Assembly: GCA_963576475.1 (NCBI GenBank)
Contig: OY754979.1
Coordinates: forward strand, 28,365,578 to 28,429,577
Length of the DNA: 64,000 nt
Direction: 5' to 3'
Source of the DNA: Molanna angustata
Taxonomy: Eukaryota > Arthropoda > Insecta > Trichoptera > Molannidae
A model generated the notes under the pieces. It was not told the origin of the DNA. It did not search any database and saw only the letters and a program-made list of their open reading frames with translations. The stretch's first letter is position 1. Every line of letters begins with the position of its first letter. This document shows, piece by piece, positions 9,430-49,589 of the stretch. The position numbers and the translations under genes are program-made.

Positions 9430-9680
9430 TCATTAGTAGAATGAAAGTAAACACATTGAGATGGTTTGGCCACATGGGGAGAATGAATGAGGAACGCCTG
9501 ATGAAGAAAATATACAGTGCGGACAGGAATGGAATGAGAAGTCGGGGCCGTCCAAGAAACGTATGGGTCGATGTGAACAACATTTTGAAAGAGGGGCAAG
9601 TATAATAAGAAGCTTGAACAACAGAAGAATATGTATGAGACGATGTACATGAATGTTGATGAGGCGATGGATGCGTGCCA
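9430..9680 (+). pseudogene. LINE ORF2 C-terminal fragment
   Basis: From about 9441 the plus strand reads MKVNTLRWFGHMGRMNEERL, then RSRGRPRNVWVDV. This is the post-RT tail common in non-LTR retrotransposons (RWFGHxxRM...GRP). Frameshifts follow. It is similar to the minus-strand fragment at 61065-61370. Confidence 0.6.
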
Positions 9681-9799
9681 GGATAGAAAAAAAAACGTGG
9701 CGTTCGATTCTCTTTGCTTATCTTGTTAGTGAGATGGCGTGATGGTGTATGTACCTATATGTGTATGGAATGCATTTTTATAAATTGTAACAGAAGAGC

Positions 9800-10120
9800 C
9801 ATCATCCGTGGCTCTAAATCCAGGTCCCATGTTATGTATGTATAAGTATCCTTTGCAATTCCGTCTAACAACCGAAGCTTCCAGCTCTCCTTCCTTCTTC
9901 TGGTGCTCCATTAAAAATCGCCTGTGGTTTGTCTCCATCGCCCATTCTTTGTACATGTCCACCCACCTCATTCTTCCAATCATTATCTCTCTGGAGATCA
10001 GTATCTTTGTAAAGATCATAGAGCTCCTGGTTGAATATGATATGCCACTCTCCATTGTCAATAATTGGGCCATAATGCCCATAATATATCCTCCGCAAGG
10101 CTGCGTTCAGATAGAACACT
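9800..10120 (-). pseudogene. Degraded LINE C-terminal fragment
   Basis: The minus strand has EVGGHVQRMGDGDKPQAIFN followed by a Gly/Arg-rich stretch, recognisable as the same post-RT tail in another, broken family member. No RT core is present. Confidence 0.45.
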
Positions 10121-10338
10121 CGATGTCGGGTGCCGGATGTGCCTGAAGTTGCTGTTTATGGCGTTTTTCACACCAATCTCACTGAACGCTTTCGAGCGGC
10201 GTTTCAATCTGAACGCAGCATCGGACGATTTAAATGTCATATGTCATGCTGTGTATAGCTCAATGTTTATCATACATGTGTCCTTTAGGCTATATTTTGA
10301 TCGAAAGCTTCCAGCTCTCCTTTTTCCTACTGGTATAA

Positions 10339-10462
10339 TTATCGCCAAATATCTTGAACGAGCTTCCGGTTGCGCAGAGCGCAAATTTGTGTCTTTTTGC
10401 TTCGTTGGTTTACGTGCAAATCGCCCCCCTTCTCTGTTAAAAAATCAAGTTATTTGGCGACA
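10339..10462. mobile_element. Short TIR element, copy 2
   Basis: Ends ATCGCCAAATATCTTGAAC and ATCAAGTTATTTGGCGACA flank an interior that matches copy 1, including TTTGTGTCTTTTTGCTTCGT. Confidence 0.6.
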
Positions 10463-10529
10463 CCTATACTCCATTAAAAATCGCCTTTGGGTTGTCTCCA
10501 TCGCCCATTCTTTGTAGATATCTGGCATT

Positions 10530-10700
10530 ACCCCTAAATTTTTTATTCACGAAAAAATACTGTATATCACATATTAGGTGATATACAATATTTTTTCATG
10601 TTTCGTACATTAGAAGGTAATTTAGTATGCATACCCGTACTCGTTTACCCAGGGTATATGGATTACGGTAAGGGCCTTAAGATACACTGTCACCGGGAAT
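10530..10700 (+). repeat. Dispersed repeat with hairpin, copy 1
   Basis: It shares ATATCACATATyAGGTGATA, GAAGGTAATTTAG, TACCCAGGGTATA and AGGGCCTT, in the same order, with 24880-25005. I see no coding content. Confidence 0.55.
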
Positions 10701-10769
10701 ACCCAAATAATGAAAGTTTAAGAATTTTTTCAATATTGGACACTGTCACTTCGTGGTAGAACTCCATAA

Positions 10770-10875
10770 TTAATTAAAACTATGAAAAAATTTTATATTT
10801 AATTTTACGTTCTACTTAAATTTTTTCGCAAACGCGACTTCCATTCACCGGTATCGCTCTATGATGAGCATCGTC
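10770..10875 (+). repeat. Left arm of 106-bp inverted repeat pair bracketing 10.8-17.5 kb
   Basis: It is the reverse complement of 17417-17522 with a single visible mismatch (CTTCCATT against CTCCCATT). The pair encloses four AT arrays, a LINE and three Penelope-like elements. See the finding on this block. Confidence 0.75.
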
Positions 10876-10904
10876 AGAATGGTGAACAATAATGATGAAG
10901 ACCA

Positions 10905-13432
<2,528 letters not shown>

Positions 13433-16177
13433 GGATCTGATTTTGACCAAGGATCTGATTTTGACGCGGGATAACCCCAAAGATAATAATAATTTCATAT
13501 TTTCAAATACCCGTGAAAACCTTTCTAGTAACATTATTAACCTCTACGGGGAGGAATTTTTTCGTGATACAAAGAAGTTTGAAAAGTTAAAGTGTAAACA
13601 TGCAAAGCTTCTGTGTGATCTCGCGTTTCTCAGTAGGTGTCGTGATAAAAAAGTAGTGCCTGTTAGTTTTCGAGTAAGCCGACAAGTAAGCAGACATTCG
13701 GTGAGTCAAATCCTTAATAATACTAGTTTTGCTTTAATCAGAGATGAAATTAAAAATATTCGTTTTAAACTAGATTATATAGGTAAAGAAATATTTCAAA
13801 TTCATTTAAAACTCGCTAATACTTTACACCCATTGTTATGGGACATGTTAGATAATGTCATTGAGCTCCGAATTCAAAATAATACGCAAATAAATACCGA
13901 CCGGCAAATTAATAAATTCAATCGTTTTCAAAATAAAATACAGAAACCCCAACCGACACTAGATTCGAGTAAACTGATTCATAATTTAACTGATTTTCAA
14001 CTAGATGACGACATGACTTCCGTTTTGTCTAAAGGATTTAATTTCGGCGTAGTACCACCCAAAATACCTAATGAAGAGATCATTACAGGAATAGAATCCG
14101 CGTTACATAAATTAAACGAAAATATGGCTGAAACTATTCGCCAAGAAACATGCCACATTCTTAGAAAGTCACTTCCACCTAAAAGTAATATTACAAGAAA
14201 CGAAGCCCGAGCTCTCAAAGAATTACGTTCAAATACAGATATAATTATACTTCCAGCGGATAAAGGCAATGCCACAGTGATTATGAAAAGCGAAGAATAT
14301 CACTCTAAAATGACTAATATATTAAATGATCCGGCATACAAACTTCATAACAAAAATCCAATTACATACCTAGAAAAAACAACAAAATCTAAAATAATAG
14401 CATCAAAACTAAACGAAGACTTAAAGAAATCATTGATACCGCGCGAAAAATCATCCCGCTTCCCCAAATTGTATGGTTTACCAAAAATCCATAAAGACAA
14501 TGTTCCACTTAGGCCCATAGTGAGTTCAGTAGGATCGCCCCTCCAATCGCTTTCAAAATACCTATCGAAATATTTACAACCGGATGTAGAACTAGCAAAC
14601 TCTTACGTAAAAAACTCGGAACACTTCGTTAAAATAATAGAAGACCAAAAGTTAGAAAAAACAGATATTCTTGTTAGTTTTGATATTGTGTCACTTTTTA
14701 CCAACATACCTACCGATGAGGCACTTTCCGCAGTAAAAGAAATTTGTGAACCATCAAAAGACATAACTGAATTGATAGAACATTGCTTAAATAATACATT
14801 TTTCATTTATGACGATAAAATATACAAACAGATTAAAGGAGCACCAATGGGTTCGCCTCTTTCACCGCCGGTTGCAAATCTTTTTATGACAAAATTTGAA
14901 ATAGACGCCTTAGAAAAATCACATTTGAAACCGAAACTCTGGATTAGATACGTGGATGATACGTTCATAATATGGCCCCACGGATTGGAGGAACTAAACA
15001 AATTTCTAATTTATTTAAACGGGCTCCACAGCGATATAAAATTTACAATGGAATTAGAAAATAATAATCAAATACCATTTTTAGACGTCCTAGTTATTAA
15101 GAAGGATGACGGTAGCCTTGGTCATACGGTTTACCGGAAAGCCACACATACAGATAGATATCTACATGCATCCTCTAACCATCACCCGGCACAAATTGCA
15201 TCGGTAGCTAATATATTAGTTTCCAGAGCTATAAAAATAACCGACTCCGACCACCAACAGAATGAATTAAATAACCTCAAAAAAACCCTGCAATGTAATG
15301 GCTTCTCCAATTTTGTTATAAATAAAGCAGTCAAACGTCAAACTAATAAAAACGTCATAAAAATTGATAAAACTATTTCTGAAAAACCGTTAGCTACAGC
15401 TTTTTTACCATACATAAAAGGAACCACAGATAAAATCAGTCGCCTTCTAAATCAACATAATATTAGAACAGTCTTTAGAACAGAAAATAAAATATCAACC
15501 CTTCTGCGAAATGTAAAAGACAAAATCCCTCTAGAGTCTCATGGCATATACGAAATACCATGTAAATCATGCGACAAGACATACGTGGGAAAAAGTAACA
15601 GAAAAATATCAGCCAGGGTCGCGGAGCATAGAGTGGATTCAAACAATAGAAAATTAACGTCTTCACTAGTCCAACATACTCTGAACGAAGGACACCAAAT
15701 CGATTTCGATAATGCACGCGTAGTTGCAAGTATTAACACAGAAACAGTAAGAATTTATAGAGAGGCAATCGAAATTTACAAAAGGAAGAATGTCGTGAAT
15801 AATCGAGACGATGGTGTGCGTCTCCCGCTGGCCTGGAAAAATATCTTACATAAAAATAGAATCGACAATAAAAATAAAAATAACATTATAAAACATTCAT
15901 TAAATACCTCAGAAATTGACAGCAATAAAAATCCCATTACAGTAAACCCATTAAATGTTAAACGCCAAACAAATAAAATTAATACAATAGATACATCATT
16001 AAGCGTGAGGCGAATCACCAGAAGCCAGTCAAAAGCCATTAAGGCGAACAAAAGCGGGGAAAACCCATCTACCCCAACAGTTTAAACTTTAACTTTCCAA
16101 TCTTCACTTGGTGCTAGGTTCTCGGCTCGAACGGACGTGCTTGCACTGACACACGAAGCGAGAATCTATCAACAAGG

Positions 16178-16215
16178 CCCTGAAGATGCCTGGTGTGATC
16201 CAGGCGAAACGTCGG
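16178..16215 (+). ncRNA. Hammerhead-ribozyme-like motif, element 1 3' end
   Basis: CTGAAGA (16180-16186) is followed by T, then a perfect hairpin GCCTGG/CCAGGC, then GAAACGTC (16206-16213). This matches the core CUGANGA - stem II - GAAA - short palindromic stem III - UC, apart from one extra U before stem II. Penelope-like elements are known to carry minimal hammerheads here; cleavage would follow the C at 16213. Confidence 0.65.
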
Positions 16216-16276
16216 TTGACGAAAGATCCTTCCAAGGATCTGATTTTGACGCGGAATAACCCCAAAGATAATAATA

Positions 16277-16281
<5 letters not shown>

Positions 16282-16358
<77 letters not shown>
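16282..16358. repeat. (AT)n microsatellite, about 77 bp
   Basis: Pure AT run between Penelope-like elements 1 and 2. Confidence 0.95.
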
Positions 16359-16361
<3 letters not shown>

Positions 16362-16891
16362 AAGAATTTTCTGGGTTAACCCGTGTCAGATAGTCCTGAG
16401 AAGGACTGTTTAAGACCTGACGTTTCGCCCGAATATCATCGGGCATTGTCGAAGGAACGCAACGAAAACCGAGCGAGAACGAACGCGCGTGAAACACGAC
16501 CGCACACACCTAAGGCTTTCCGTCAAGTGAGAAGCGCCAGTCTATGCATGAGCGCAGAGGTAGCGAGCGGGTAGGTTCCCCTCCCCCCTCCACCCCTTCA
16601 CTCCCCGCACCTATTAGCTATTTATTCTATTATTTGTACCGTTAAGCCGACTTTGTGAACGAGTTGTCATTTTAATAGTGGGTTTTTCAAATATTGTTTG
16701 TTTTGTTATGTGTGGAGGTATTGAATTTCTAATTATTACTTTAGTTTTATGAGTATTACTGTCTAGAATATTTGTCCATGTTTGAGGAATTCTTATCGCG
16801 TCAGGTCTTAAACAGTCCTTCTCAGGACTATCTGACACGGGTTAACCCAGAAAATTCTTTTTCATCTTATACCCGTGAAAACCTAAAAGTT

Positions 16892-16893
<2 letters not shown>
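16359..16893 (-). mobile_element. Penelope-like element 2, internally deleted, between two AT arrays
   Basis: Inverted ends of about 68 bp (GAATTTTCTGGGTTAACCCG at 16365, and its complement near 16850) flank only the tail of a coding region on the minus strand. It reads IRIPQTWTNILDSN, then MTTRSQSRLNG, comparable to LPLAWKNIL and RRITRSQSK in element 1. RT and nuclease are missing. It is a different subfamily from element 1 and has AT arrays on both sides. Confidence 0.7.
16419..16451 (-). ncRNA. Divergent hammerhead-like motif, element 2
   Basis: The minus strand reads CGACAATG, then the hairpin GCCCGA/TCGGGC, then GAAACGTC. Stem II and the GAAACGTC side are intact, but the CUGANGA side is changed to CGACAAU, so activity is doubtful. 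Confidence 0.45.

Positions 16894-16974
<81 letters not shown>
16894..16974. repeat. (AT)n microsatellite, about 80 bp
   Basis: Pure AT run between elements 2 and 3. Confidence 0.95.
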
Positions 16975-16977
<3 letters not shown>

Positions 16978-17416
16978 CAAAGAGGATAACAACAATAGAT
17001 ATGGAAGGGGGCAATTCTAAGAAAAATTAAATACCCGAAAGACATTAAGGTAAATATGTATGCAGGTATAATAAAAATAAAATTGAAGTGAAGGAATGAA
17101 TATACAAATATTGTATTAAAAGGACAGCAATTATATTGAATAATGGCCAACAGAAAAACCCGACATTAACTATTCTAATGGTAATAATAATGGAGAAGTA
17201 TTATAATCTATTTGTGCGTTAATCAAAGGAACGTTGCTGTTACATTTTACTCTATTTATCTCTAATATTTCAAGTTTGTCTAATTTTTTACCTTTTCTTA
17301 AACTATGTATAAGATTTATCCCAGTTTGTGAGTTAAACAAATGCTCACTCTCAAGTAAATGTGTCGCAAAGTTCGAAGTGTCTTTTTTCAAACGGAAACA
17401 CGCAAGATGTTCTTTA
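16975..17416 (-). mobile_element. Penelope-like element 3, 5'-truncated remnant
   Basis: The minus strand reads KEHLACFRLKKDTSNFATHL, LESEHLFNS and KGKKLDKLEILEINR, ending near 17170. This is the C-terminal half of the GIY-YIG nuclease domain of a third Penelope-like subfamily. The RT is missing. Its 3' side ends at an AT array, and its 5' cut coincides with the start of the 106-bp inverted repeat at 17417. Confidence 0.65.
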
Positions 17417-17522
17417 GACGATGCTCATCATAGAGCGATACCGGTGAATGGGAGTCGCGTTTGCGAAAAAATTTAAGTAGAACGTAAAATTAAATATAAA
17501 ATTTTTTCATAGTTTTAATTAA
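17417..17522 (-). repeat. Right arm of 106-bp inverted repeat pair
   Basis: This is the inverted partner of 10770-10875 with one visible mismatch. Confidence 0.75.
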
Positions 17523-17936
17523 AGTTTAAGAACTCTAACTGGTCAGGAAGTTCCGGTACAAACATTTATTTTGATTTACAAAATGATTTACTTAATAAGG
17601 ATTTAATAAAAAAAAACAGGTTTTAAAATTTATATAACCATTTTATTTTCTGGAATGATACAGTTTATAATACACATGGGACAATAACAACATGATAATA
17701 TTACACAATAAAAAAAATGAATTTACACTTTTTAGAATATTTCAGGAATGGATACGTATTTGGATTGTAAAATTATCAAGTATTTAAAATGTATAAAAAA
17801 ATATGGCATGGGAATGGCAATAGAATCAATTGTAATCTTATATACACAAGTTTTAAAAATACCCCGACAATAGAAATAATAAAAAAAAAACAATATAATT
17901 TCTTATTATTAATTATTTTACCCATCGAACGTGGTT
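17523..17936. other. Unassigned AT-rich spacer
   Basis: I see no gene, no clear repeat boundary and no coding frame here. Confidence 0.5.
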
Positions 17937-18172
17937 TAATAGTGATATATCATTATTAGCACGACATTTTAATAGCGATATACCATTATTCATACAATAA
18001 TTAAATAGTGATTTACCATTATTAACACAATAAGTGAATAGTGATATATCATTATTAGCACGACAATTTAATAGTGATGTACCATTATTCATACAATAAT
18101 TAAATAGTGATTTACCATTATTAACACAATAAGTGAATAGTGATATACCATTATTAACACAATAATTTAAAT
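17937..18172. repeat. 33-bp minisatellite with 99-bp higher-order period
   Basis: About seven units of 33 bp contain TAGTGATATACCATTATT. Read as peptide on the minus strand they give 11-residue units (YCVNNGKSLFN, YCMNNGISLLK, CRANNDISLFT). The unit types recur in the same order of three, so the array grew by 99-bp steps. There is no sign that it is translated. Confidence 0.8.
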
Positions 18173-18639
18173 TGAGTATTTCGACAATGGAAGATACATT
18201 AATTAGACTATTTAATATTATGATACAAACGATAAAAAATAATACTTGAGTGAGCAAAACACCTTGTTGAGATTAAATATTATATAGGTGCTTAAAAACT
18301 AGGAAAAAAATATTTGAGTATTTATTATAAAAAAAACAGCCATCTTTTGGCAAGCCATTTTGTGAATTAGTCAGCGTGGATGAAACATACTCTGTTTTCG
18401 AGAAATCAAGAATAAATTGGAGAATAAGCATTTCCACGTTGGGCTGAGCTCCCTCATAAATGTTCCAAATATTACACAGTGAAAATGTGCTAAAACGCAT
18501 ATTAGTTGACATGTTAACATAATCATATTTATTTTTATATTTGTTTATTGGCAATAGAATCAGAATAAAATATCTATTTGTAGATGCATTTTTTCTCCAA
18601 ATATATAATCAGGTAAGTGCATAAATATATAGGTCCATA
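18173..18639. other. Unassigned AT-rich spacer
   Basis: No recognisable gene or repeat. Confidence 0.45.
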
Positions 18640-19090
18640 CTTAAGAGGACATATAACGCTAAATCTAGTGACTGAAAACATGATATATTATAACCGTCTA
18701 ATTCTCTATGAAGTTACGCGTAAGAAAGGGTAACTATCGCGTGCGCGTCCCAAAATTTGTTGATTTTTTGCATTTTAAGAACAAATCTTAGTTAAAATGA
18801 AAAAACTTTATCGGTCATTCACTTTGATTTTACACACTCTTTAAGCATATAAAAAAATTATTTCTTTACGACACATAGTTATGGAGTAATTTAAAAAAAA
18901 TGCTGAAATAAAGGATATTTTTAAATATTTTTAAATTTGAATTTTAAAATTGTGTGACGAAAATTCACTAGAGAAATGTTGAAAACACTTATATTATTTT
19001 TTTAGAAACACACCGTTTACCATATTTGAGGAATTTGATTTAAAATTGGGGTGTTCAGGTTTACATGCCCCCTTGAGTTTTCGTTTTGAG
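18640..19090 (+). repeat. Dispersed element E, uninterrupted copy
   Basis: About 450 bp starting near GAGGACATATAACGCTAAAT, containing CTTTATCGGTCATTCACT and ACGACACATAGTTATGGAGT. It matches 37845-39417 (interrupted there by two insertions) and, inverted and partial, 28755-28850. It is non-coding and probably a non-autonomous DNA element or an old LINE tail. Confidence 0.65.
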
Positions 19091-22062
19091 GATATAAAAG
19101 TGATGTTAAAAATACGCTGACTAACGCAAAAAAAATGTTAGCAGACATAATATAATATTTATACTTAAAAACAAATAGATATTTTTTATTTGTATTTCGT
19201 GTGATACATTTTATTGATGAATATTAAATATAGTTGTACTACGGTTTCCATCTTTCACAATATTGAAGATGGCCAGGGTTGAAATTCTTTTTCTATATTG
19301 CGATATCGCTATGTATTAATAATCGTTGTAATGTCGATTTGCTATTTGATATTGTGTGTACATTTTTCAATATATTTATTACGTTAAATAATAATAATTT
19401 AACCGCCAATAATAATTCAATTTAGGCCGATTCTTTATGTAAAAAACGAAAAAAATTCAGAAGTTAAAAAATAGAATGGCACATAATAATACATTGGAAG
19501 AATAATCACCGAACATAGATTGTGATTCAGAGCATAGATGTGAATGAAGCGATTAGTTTTCGAAGAAATATAGGTCTCTGGCGCTCGGTCCTATTTGCCT
19601 ACCCTATTAAGTACGATGGTATGATGAATGAATCGAATCGCAATATTTTTATACAAATATGATGCATTCAAAATGATACACAAATAAATTTTATTACGAT
19701 ATGGCTACAATGAAAGAAAATTTCAACGCTGGTGTCAATAATTTGTTAAAATAAGTAAAAAAGTCATTAATTTTTTTGCAACAGCTAGGTATGTTTTGGC
19801 TCCTTTTTATGATTCATATAGTTTTCAAAAAAAAAAATAGAAAAAGAATAAAGTTTTTACTAAAAAAAAACAAAATTATGATTAGAAAAAATCGAGATTA
19901 TGTATATTTATTTTTTTCTCTCAGTGAAGAATACTTTTCGAAAATATTTTAAATGACGTCTCAATATTTTATGATTTTCATATATCATGTATGTAACTTT
20001 GAAACAAATATATAAATAGTTATAATGAAAGTATATAATTTCTTTATAATTATGTAGTTTTTTATAAATTTTATGGAAGTTTATATAATTTATTAACTCA
20101 CATAAGATATTTAAACGAACGGTCAAAATTTTAAGAAATATTTTAACTTTTGATTGTCATTTTTACAGACTATTGTATATGAACGAAATAAAAAAAAGTA
20201 AATAAGTCCATAGAGAAGACTAATTTAAAGTTGGCACATTGCATAGCACTATGATAATTATTTGATTTCAAAAATATTTAAATTAAAACTACGTAATATA
20301 TAAATTATCACAATAATATAATACATAATAAGTACTTTTTACACAACCTAAACAAATACTTCTTTATTATGATACAATTATTTTATATTATAGATTAAAG
20401 GTACCTGTTTAATCATATCGACAGCGAAGAATTTTTACCCACATTATTTCAAAACCGAGAAAAATATATCGAAATAAGAAGCAGAATTCTGTTTAAATAA
20501 CTATTATTATTCAATTTTTTAAACAGAATTCTGGATAAAAAAAAAAAATTTCTCTACATTTTTCGGTGTAGGTATAATCGAACGTATTTCAATTCAATTT
20601 ATAATGCAACTAACTCACGCAAAAAACTATAATTATAAACAAATAAAAAAATAGGCAAATAATTCCTCACAGCCTCTATGTGCTACAAGTAGCAATTTTT
20701 TTTATATTTGTACAGTAATTTGTCAAAAGTATTCTTTGATTTTTTCCCTGCTTTATTCGCAGAATAACAATTAATCAATTAATCGAATATATCTCATATA
20801 TGTATGCGAATGTAGTGTTTAGTTTTCAATAAGTTTATTAATTATATAAATTAATTAAAAAATCTCCCTTACACACAAGTGCTGGCACTCTGGTAAAGGG
20901 TAAATGTTGTATTATTTAAATTAAATAAATTTTAAAATTAAATAATAATTAATATGAAACAAAAATATTTCTTACTGTAAATATATTTCACCCATGGCCT
21001 GATTTGAATTCATAAGGTTCCCTGCTTTACACAAATCGACCAACGATATTTAGATATTATGTATAATTTACCTGAGTGAATTTTTTGAAAATTTTGATGT
21101 TTTCAAATATTATTACTGTAAAATGTTATTATATAATTCCGACAATTGTTTTGGAGTTTATTAACTTTACATTATATTATTCCACCACTATTGTATGTTT
21201 TTTTAAATATTAATATGTATTTTGTGTTGTTAAATGTTCCTTATTAATACGCGCCCGGGGCAACTGCACTTTTGGAACATGCGGTGGACGCTGCCCTGAC
21301 TACAAAAATATTATGATAAATATGAGAACAGTAGTTGTCAATATTATTTTTATTCTTGTGATGTTTTAAATGGCACAGAATTAAACGAAAATGCGATTTT
21401 AAATAATGATTTTTCTTCACAGGATGGCAACATTATTAATACAATATTTTTTAATTAAACACTACAAAATGTACACCAAAACTTATTTTAATACATTAAA
21501 ATATATGGCAGTATCGTTGGTTGTTTTTATAATAAAAAATGTAGTTTATTGAGTATTACAACAATGACACAATTTATATGGATTGGGGAAAATAATTTTA
21601 AAATAATACACATTAGTATTTTTTTAATATGGCAAGAAATCACGCTGCATAGCTGTCATTATAATTTATTATTTAAAAAACAATATACCTACAAATAATT
21701 TATTTTTAAATTATGTCGTTTTTTCAAAACTTATTACAAATAATAACAATAAATAAGAAAGAATATTTTCATATATACCATAAACACTTCGTAGCTTTTA
21801 AAGATTTCGATACAACAAATAATTTTGCAAATAAAGTTGACGTGAATTTGACAGTTTTTGAATAAATAAAATTATACATTTTTGTAGAAAAGAAACAATG
21901 AGATTATACGGGACATACGAATTTTTATCGGCAAGTGTATAATTAATTATCTATATTTGTAGGTTATAAATTATGAAATAAATATCTTGTAGGTATCTCT
22001 GCTTGTGAAATTAGAATTGACAAGTAAACACAACATAACCATGCAAACCAAATTATTAGGTA
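19091..22062. other. AT-rich intergenic DNA
   Basis: About 3 kb without a supportable gene. There is a small inverted repeat, CAGAATTCTGTTTAAA with its complement, at about 20484-20536, and a short GC-rich island near 21250-21300 with no frame. Nothing else is recognised. Confidence 0.5.
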
Positions 22063-22288
22063 TTTTATTTTATATTGCTTCTCGGGCAACTAACAGGTAC
22101 TATGTCAAATATTAATTTAACACGCACCCAATAACAAGTTGCCACATTCTGAAGGCTTGCGATATTTATAGTCTCATAGACCCAGACTGAAAACACAATT
22201 AAAAACTGTGTCTCCACCGGGAATCGAACCCGCGACCCTTGGATCTGCATTCAGATACCTTACCAACTGAGCCACGAAGGCCGACATT
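22063..22288 (-). mobile_element. tRNA-derived SINE, family A, full copy
   Basis: On the minus strand: head TCGGCCTTCGTGGCTCAGTT, B box GGGTTCGATTCCCGG, body TTATTGGGTGCGTGTTAA and tail AATATAAAATAAAATA. This is the most complete copy of the family in the window. Confidence 0.8.
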
Positions 22289-22892
22289 GCCTAACTATTT
22301 TCTAATTTCCCGCTTCTCAAATAAATAAATGTGCATAGATATTTTTCATCTATGGAATTGTGGATAGGTACACGTGACTACATAATAATTTTTGCATTTA
22401 CCGCCGAATTCCTCTCTTGGAATCAAAATATTCCAAAATTGTGAACAAAAAAAAGATTTGATTATTATTATTCTTACCATAATCATTCTAAATATTTACG
22501 AATCAAATGGAAATTAAATTTTATGCAACTTTGGCACAAGGAATTAATACTTTTAGGTTATTTTTATTCAAATCAAAATTAAACTTCTAAATCAATTATT
22601 GAATCAACCACATCAAAACGTAATCATATTACTGTATTAGTTTGTTTTGGGAAAGTTGACAGGTCACGTTTATAAGAATTACCAACAATTATATGTTAAT
22701 TGAGTACTTATATAGTAAATATGAAGTGAACCATGTTACAAAAATCGATTTTTAGGTTAGAAATATATAGTAGGTGTTTGTCAATACCTAACAATATTTT
22801 TTTAAGAATAAGGACACGTTACCTTATTACAAAATATTACCTAACTACGATTTTAACGCTATTGTGACGTCTTTTAATTATTTCTGAAACAT
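22289..22892. other. AT-rich intergenic DNA
   Basis: Nothing recognised. Confidence 0.45.
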
Positions 22893-23050
22893 CTGGGGGA
22901 CAAGTCCTGTCAAACGGTGAAATCAAAACCCTCACGATTACCCACATCATGGATACAATTTTCATTATTAATTTCATATGATAAATATATCCTTGATATG
23001 GGTAATCATAATGGTTTCGATTTCACTTTTTGACCAGGCTTGCCGCCCTG
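22893..23050. mobile_element. Near-palindromic MITE (GGGGGCAAGTCTGGTC type), old copy
   Basis: About 155 bp with inverted arms GTGAAATCAAAACCCTCACG and their degraded complement. Mismatches between the arms mark it as older than the copies at 39806 and 50907. Confidence 0.65.
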
Positions 23051-23920
23051 AGTAATTGTCATAGATCGGTATGATAATTGTTTATTTTACTTTAATAAAT
23101 TTATACGTGTTTTAGTTTGCTAATTTGAATATTTCTTTAGTTGACTAATTTGAATATCGAATATAAAATAAATAAATGTCATCGTTCGATTTGACACATA
23201 ATTTACCTAAACGTAATTTTCGCGGGTTAAAATGTTACCATAGTGTAAAATATCAAATAAAATGAGGTTAGGTACGTTCGATGGTTTATAAAAGTATAGA
23301 TATGTAGTAAGTTCCAAAAGCATAAAGAAATAATACTTAAAATCATGTTTTTTTATATAAATTACAAACAATTTAAATAAATTTAATTTAATTACATTGA
23401 TTTACTACAACAAAAAATATAATACATTCATTAAATATGGCATTTGATAATACTTAATATTTTATTTAATGTACATTGATTTAAAAATTATTATATAAGA
23501 TTTCATAATCACTTTATTTTCAAGACTATAAATATCAACAAACTACAATTTAATATCAATTAAATTATTGAATAAATTTAAATATTTGTTATTTTACACT
23601 TCAAATTCAGAGTTGGATTTGAATAAAAAAAATATACAAAAATTACAAAATATAATTTCATAATCGATTGATATTATAGTTATAAATATACTTAATATTA
23701 TGTACTTAGGTACTACTTATATAATTCTATGATACATTACATTTCCAAAATTTGGTTCAAGTGACACAAAATAAAATAGTTATTCAATTCAAGTCTTAAA
23801 ATAGGAATATTTACAAGAAAATTGAGTATTTTAATTGCACTTTGCATTAGAAATCTTCATTTTTATGCACAAATATCTCGAATTAGGACCACTCTGTCGT
23901 ATTCGGTGGTAACACTCGAA
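23051..23920. other. AT-rich intergenic DNA
   Basis: Nothing recognised. The 3' end of AP-2 lies somewhere near its right edge. Confidence 0.45.
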
Positions 23921-24387
23921 TTTATTTCAAGTGTTGCTCTCGTCAATTATTCATTTCGGCTTTACTATATTATGATATGTTTTAACCTTTTCATGTGGCC
24001 AATGTTGCCCTGAAAAATATTTGCGAATATACTTTTTTCCAAAGACTAGAGTTTATATTAGGTAGTCAACGTCATATAAGAATGGCTGTGTAGCAGCAAT
24101 TGACTGTTGAAAACAAAAATGCACAACACACTGAAATTTCGGAATTTTAGCGTTTTGAAAATGACTCCTTGAATTACCCAAAAAATAGGGATCGTGAATG
24201 AAATTGACTAAAATATTTTCTAAAGTAGCAAAATCTTTGTGAAATCGGCTGTCAGACTTTTTCGCCGCTACTACATGTCGATGGCGTAAGAATGTAACTG
24301 CTGCCAGAATATATGAGGTTTGACGTCCATAGCTTGGCCTCTTTCCTCTGTCTCTGCGTGGAGATCCCTCGTCCGGACGCTCCAGGG
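23921..24387 (-). other. Probable TfAP-2 3' UTR
   Basis: This sequence lies downstream of the stop codon. The first AATAAA that I find on the minus strand is at 23926-23921, about 460 bp after the stop, and is a candidate polyadenylation signal. No transcript evidence is available. Confidence 0.4.
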
Positions 24388-49087
<24,700 letters not shown>

Positions 49088-49164
49088 TTAATAGTAAATT
49101 ATTAGCAAATATAAAAATTAAAATGTACCTATCAGTAGAAATCAAATCATGATCATCATTGGCT

Positions 49165-49395
49165 CTACAGCCCATTGTGAGCCTTGGCCTCCTCCAGAAT
49201 ATTTCGCCATTTAGACCGGTCCATCACCTGTACTTTCCAATCCTTTTTAAATCCTCCTGTATGCCGTCCATCCACCGCAGCTTGGGTTTCCCCACACCAG
49301 GGCTCCCCTCCGGTCGTGTGTCGAGAATCTTCTTTGGGATTCGGCCTTCCTGCATTCGCTGAACGTGCCCTAACCATTGAAGTCGATGTATTTAT
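49165..49395 (-). pseudogene. LINE ORF2 C-terminal fragment
   Basis: The minus strand reads WLGHVQRMQEGRIPKKILDT, then RPEGSPGVGKPKLRWMDGIQ. This is the post-RT tail of a LINE (GHVxRM...GKPKxRW). It is 5'-truncated and only about 100 bp from the AP-2 exon acceptor. Confidence 0.65.
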
Positions 49396-49589
49396 ATATA
49401 TTTAATTATAATAGGATCACAGTTAAGGAGGTAGAAATCAAATACCTATATAATAAAGTGCTTTACTCCAAATGAAGTAGAAATATGATAAATAAGATAT
49501 GTGAATGGAATTGCATTTAGATTATTGAAGTATAATAATAATTAATTAGGATAATTTTTATAGCGCCGTTTTTGTGATAACCTCACCTC

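Noticed and set aside
21240..21300. GC-rich island (CGCCCGGGGCAACTGC)
   Set aside because: Too short, with no open frame, no splice signals and no second copy seen; it could be an old repeat fragment.
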